A stretch of DNA of 5,171 bases from contig JARFPV010000584.1 in the NCBI GenBank assembly GCA_029288115.1, forward strand, positions 1-5,171. The letters run 5' to 3'. The position numbers were made by a program, and so were the translations under genes. The notes beneath the pieces are model-generated. The model saw only the letters and a program-made list of their open reading frames with translations, made no database searches and was not told the DNA's origin. This document shows positions 5,121-5,171 of the stretch, in pieces. The stretch comes from Akkermansiaceae bacterium. Lineage in GTDB: Bacteria > Verrucomicrobiota > Verrucomicrobiia > Verrucomicrobiales > Akkermansiaceae. Each line of letters begins with the position of its first letter. The stretch's first letter is position 1.

Positions 5121-5171
5121 CTGTCTCTTATACACATCTCCGAGCCCACGAGACTGGATCTGGCATCTCGT
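5121..5171. other. Illumina Nextera adapter read-through (not genomic)
   Basis: Positions 5121-5139 are CTGTCTCTTATACACATCT, the Tn5 mosaic end used in Nextera libraries, and 5140-5154 (CCGAGCCCACGAGAC) complete the read-2-side adapter. Positions 5155-5164 (TGGATCTGGC) fit a 10-base i7 index, and 5165-5171 (ATCTCGT) begin the P7 sequence. The order mosaic end, adapter, index, P7 is exactly that of a short insert read through into its adapter. This block was assembled into the contig and should be trimmed. Confidence 0.98.

Overview
The window looks like one end of a bacterial assembly contig, most likely from a member of the Verrucomicrobiota. The best clues are a PSD2 (DUF1585) / HXXSHH (DUF1552) gene pair, which is typical of Planctomycetota and Verrucomicrobiota, an exported LamG-domain protein, and an EF-G whose G domain resembles verrucomicrobial EF-G. 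This placement is inferred from remembered family patterns, not from a search.

Layout. Positions 2-289 (+) hold the C-terminal end of a PSD2-domain protein. Two bases later comes a complete exported HXXSHH-family protein (292-1572, +). A convergent gene for a secreted LamG/concanavalin-fold protein (1598-2740, -) follows, and a terminator-like hairpin for the + strand lies inside its last codons. About 490 bases then separate the LamG start from rpsL. This gap carries a strong-looking sigma70-type promoter (A/T-rich upstream block, TTGCCA, 16-base spacer, TATATT, GC-rich discriminator) and a leader of roughly 245 nt that can form five consecutive stem-loops. The start of the str operon follows: rpsL (3227-3601), rpsG (3647-4120) and fusA (from 4181, cut off).

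The str genes supply the 30S decoding-centre protein uS12, the 30S head protein uS7 and translocase EF-G. None of the three has a visible Shine-Dalgarno sequence. The rpsL and rpsG leaders instead contain repeated ATCCATT / CAATCATCCA words. A GC-rich hairpin with a T-tract begins in the last codons of rpsG and could reduce or stop transcription into fusA.

The last 51 bases (5121-5171) are not genomic. They match the Illumina Nextera transposase end, then a probable 10-base index and the start of the P7 adapter. Genomic fusA sequence therefore ends at 5120, after 313 codons. I found no mobile element, CRISPR array, tRNA or rRNA. The best candidate for something undescribed is the structured rpsL leader, with the repeat-bearing, Shine-Dalgarno-free start regions second.
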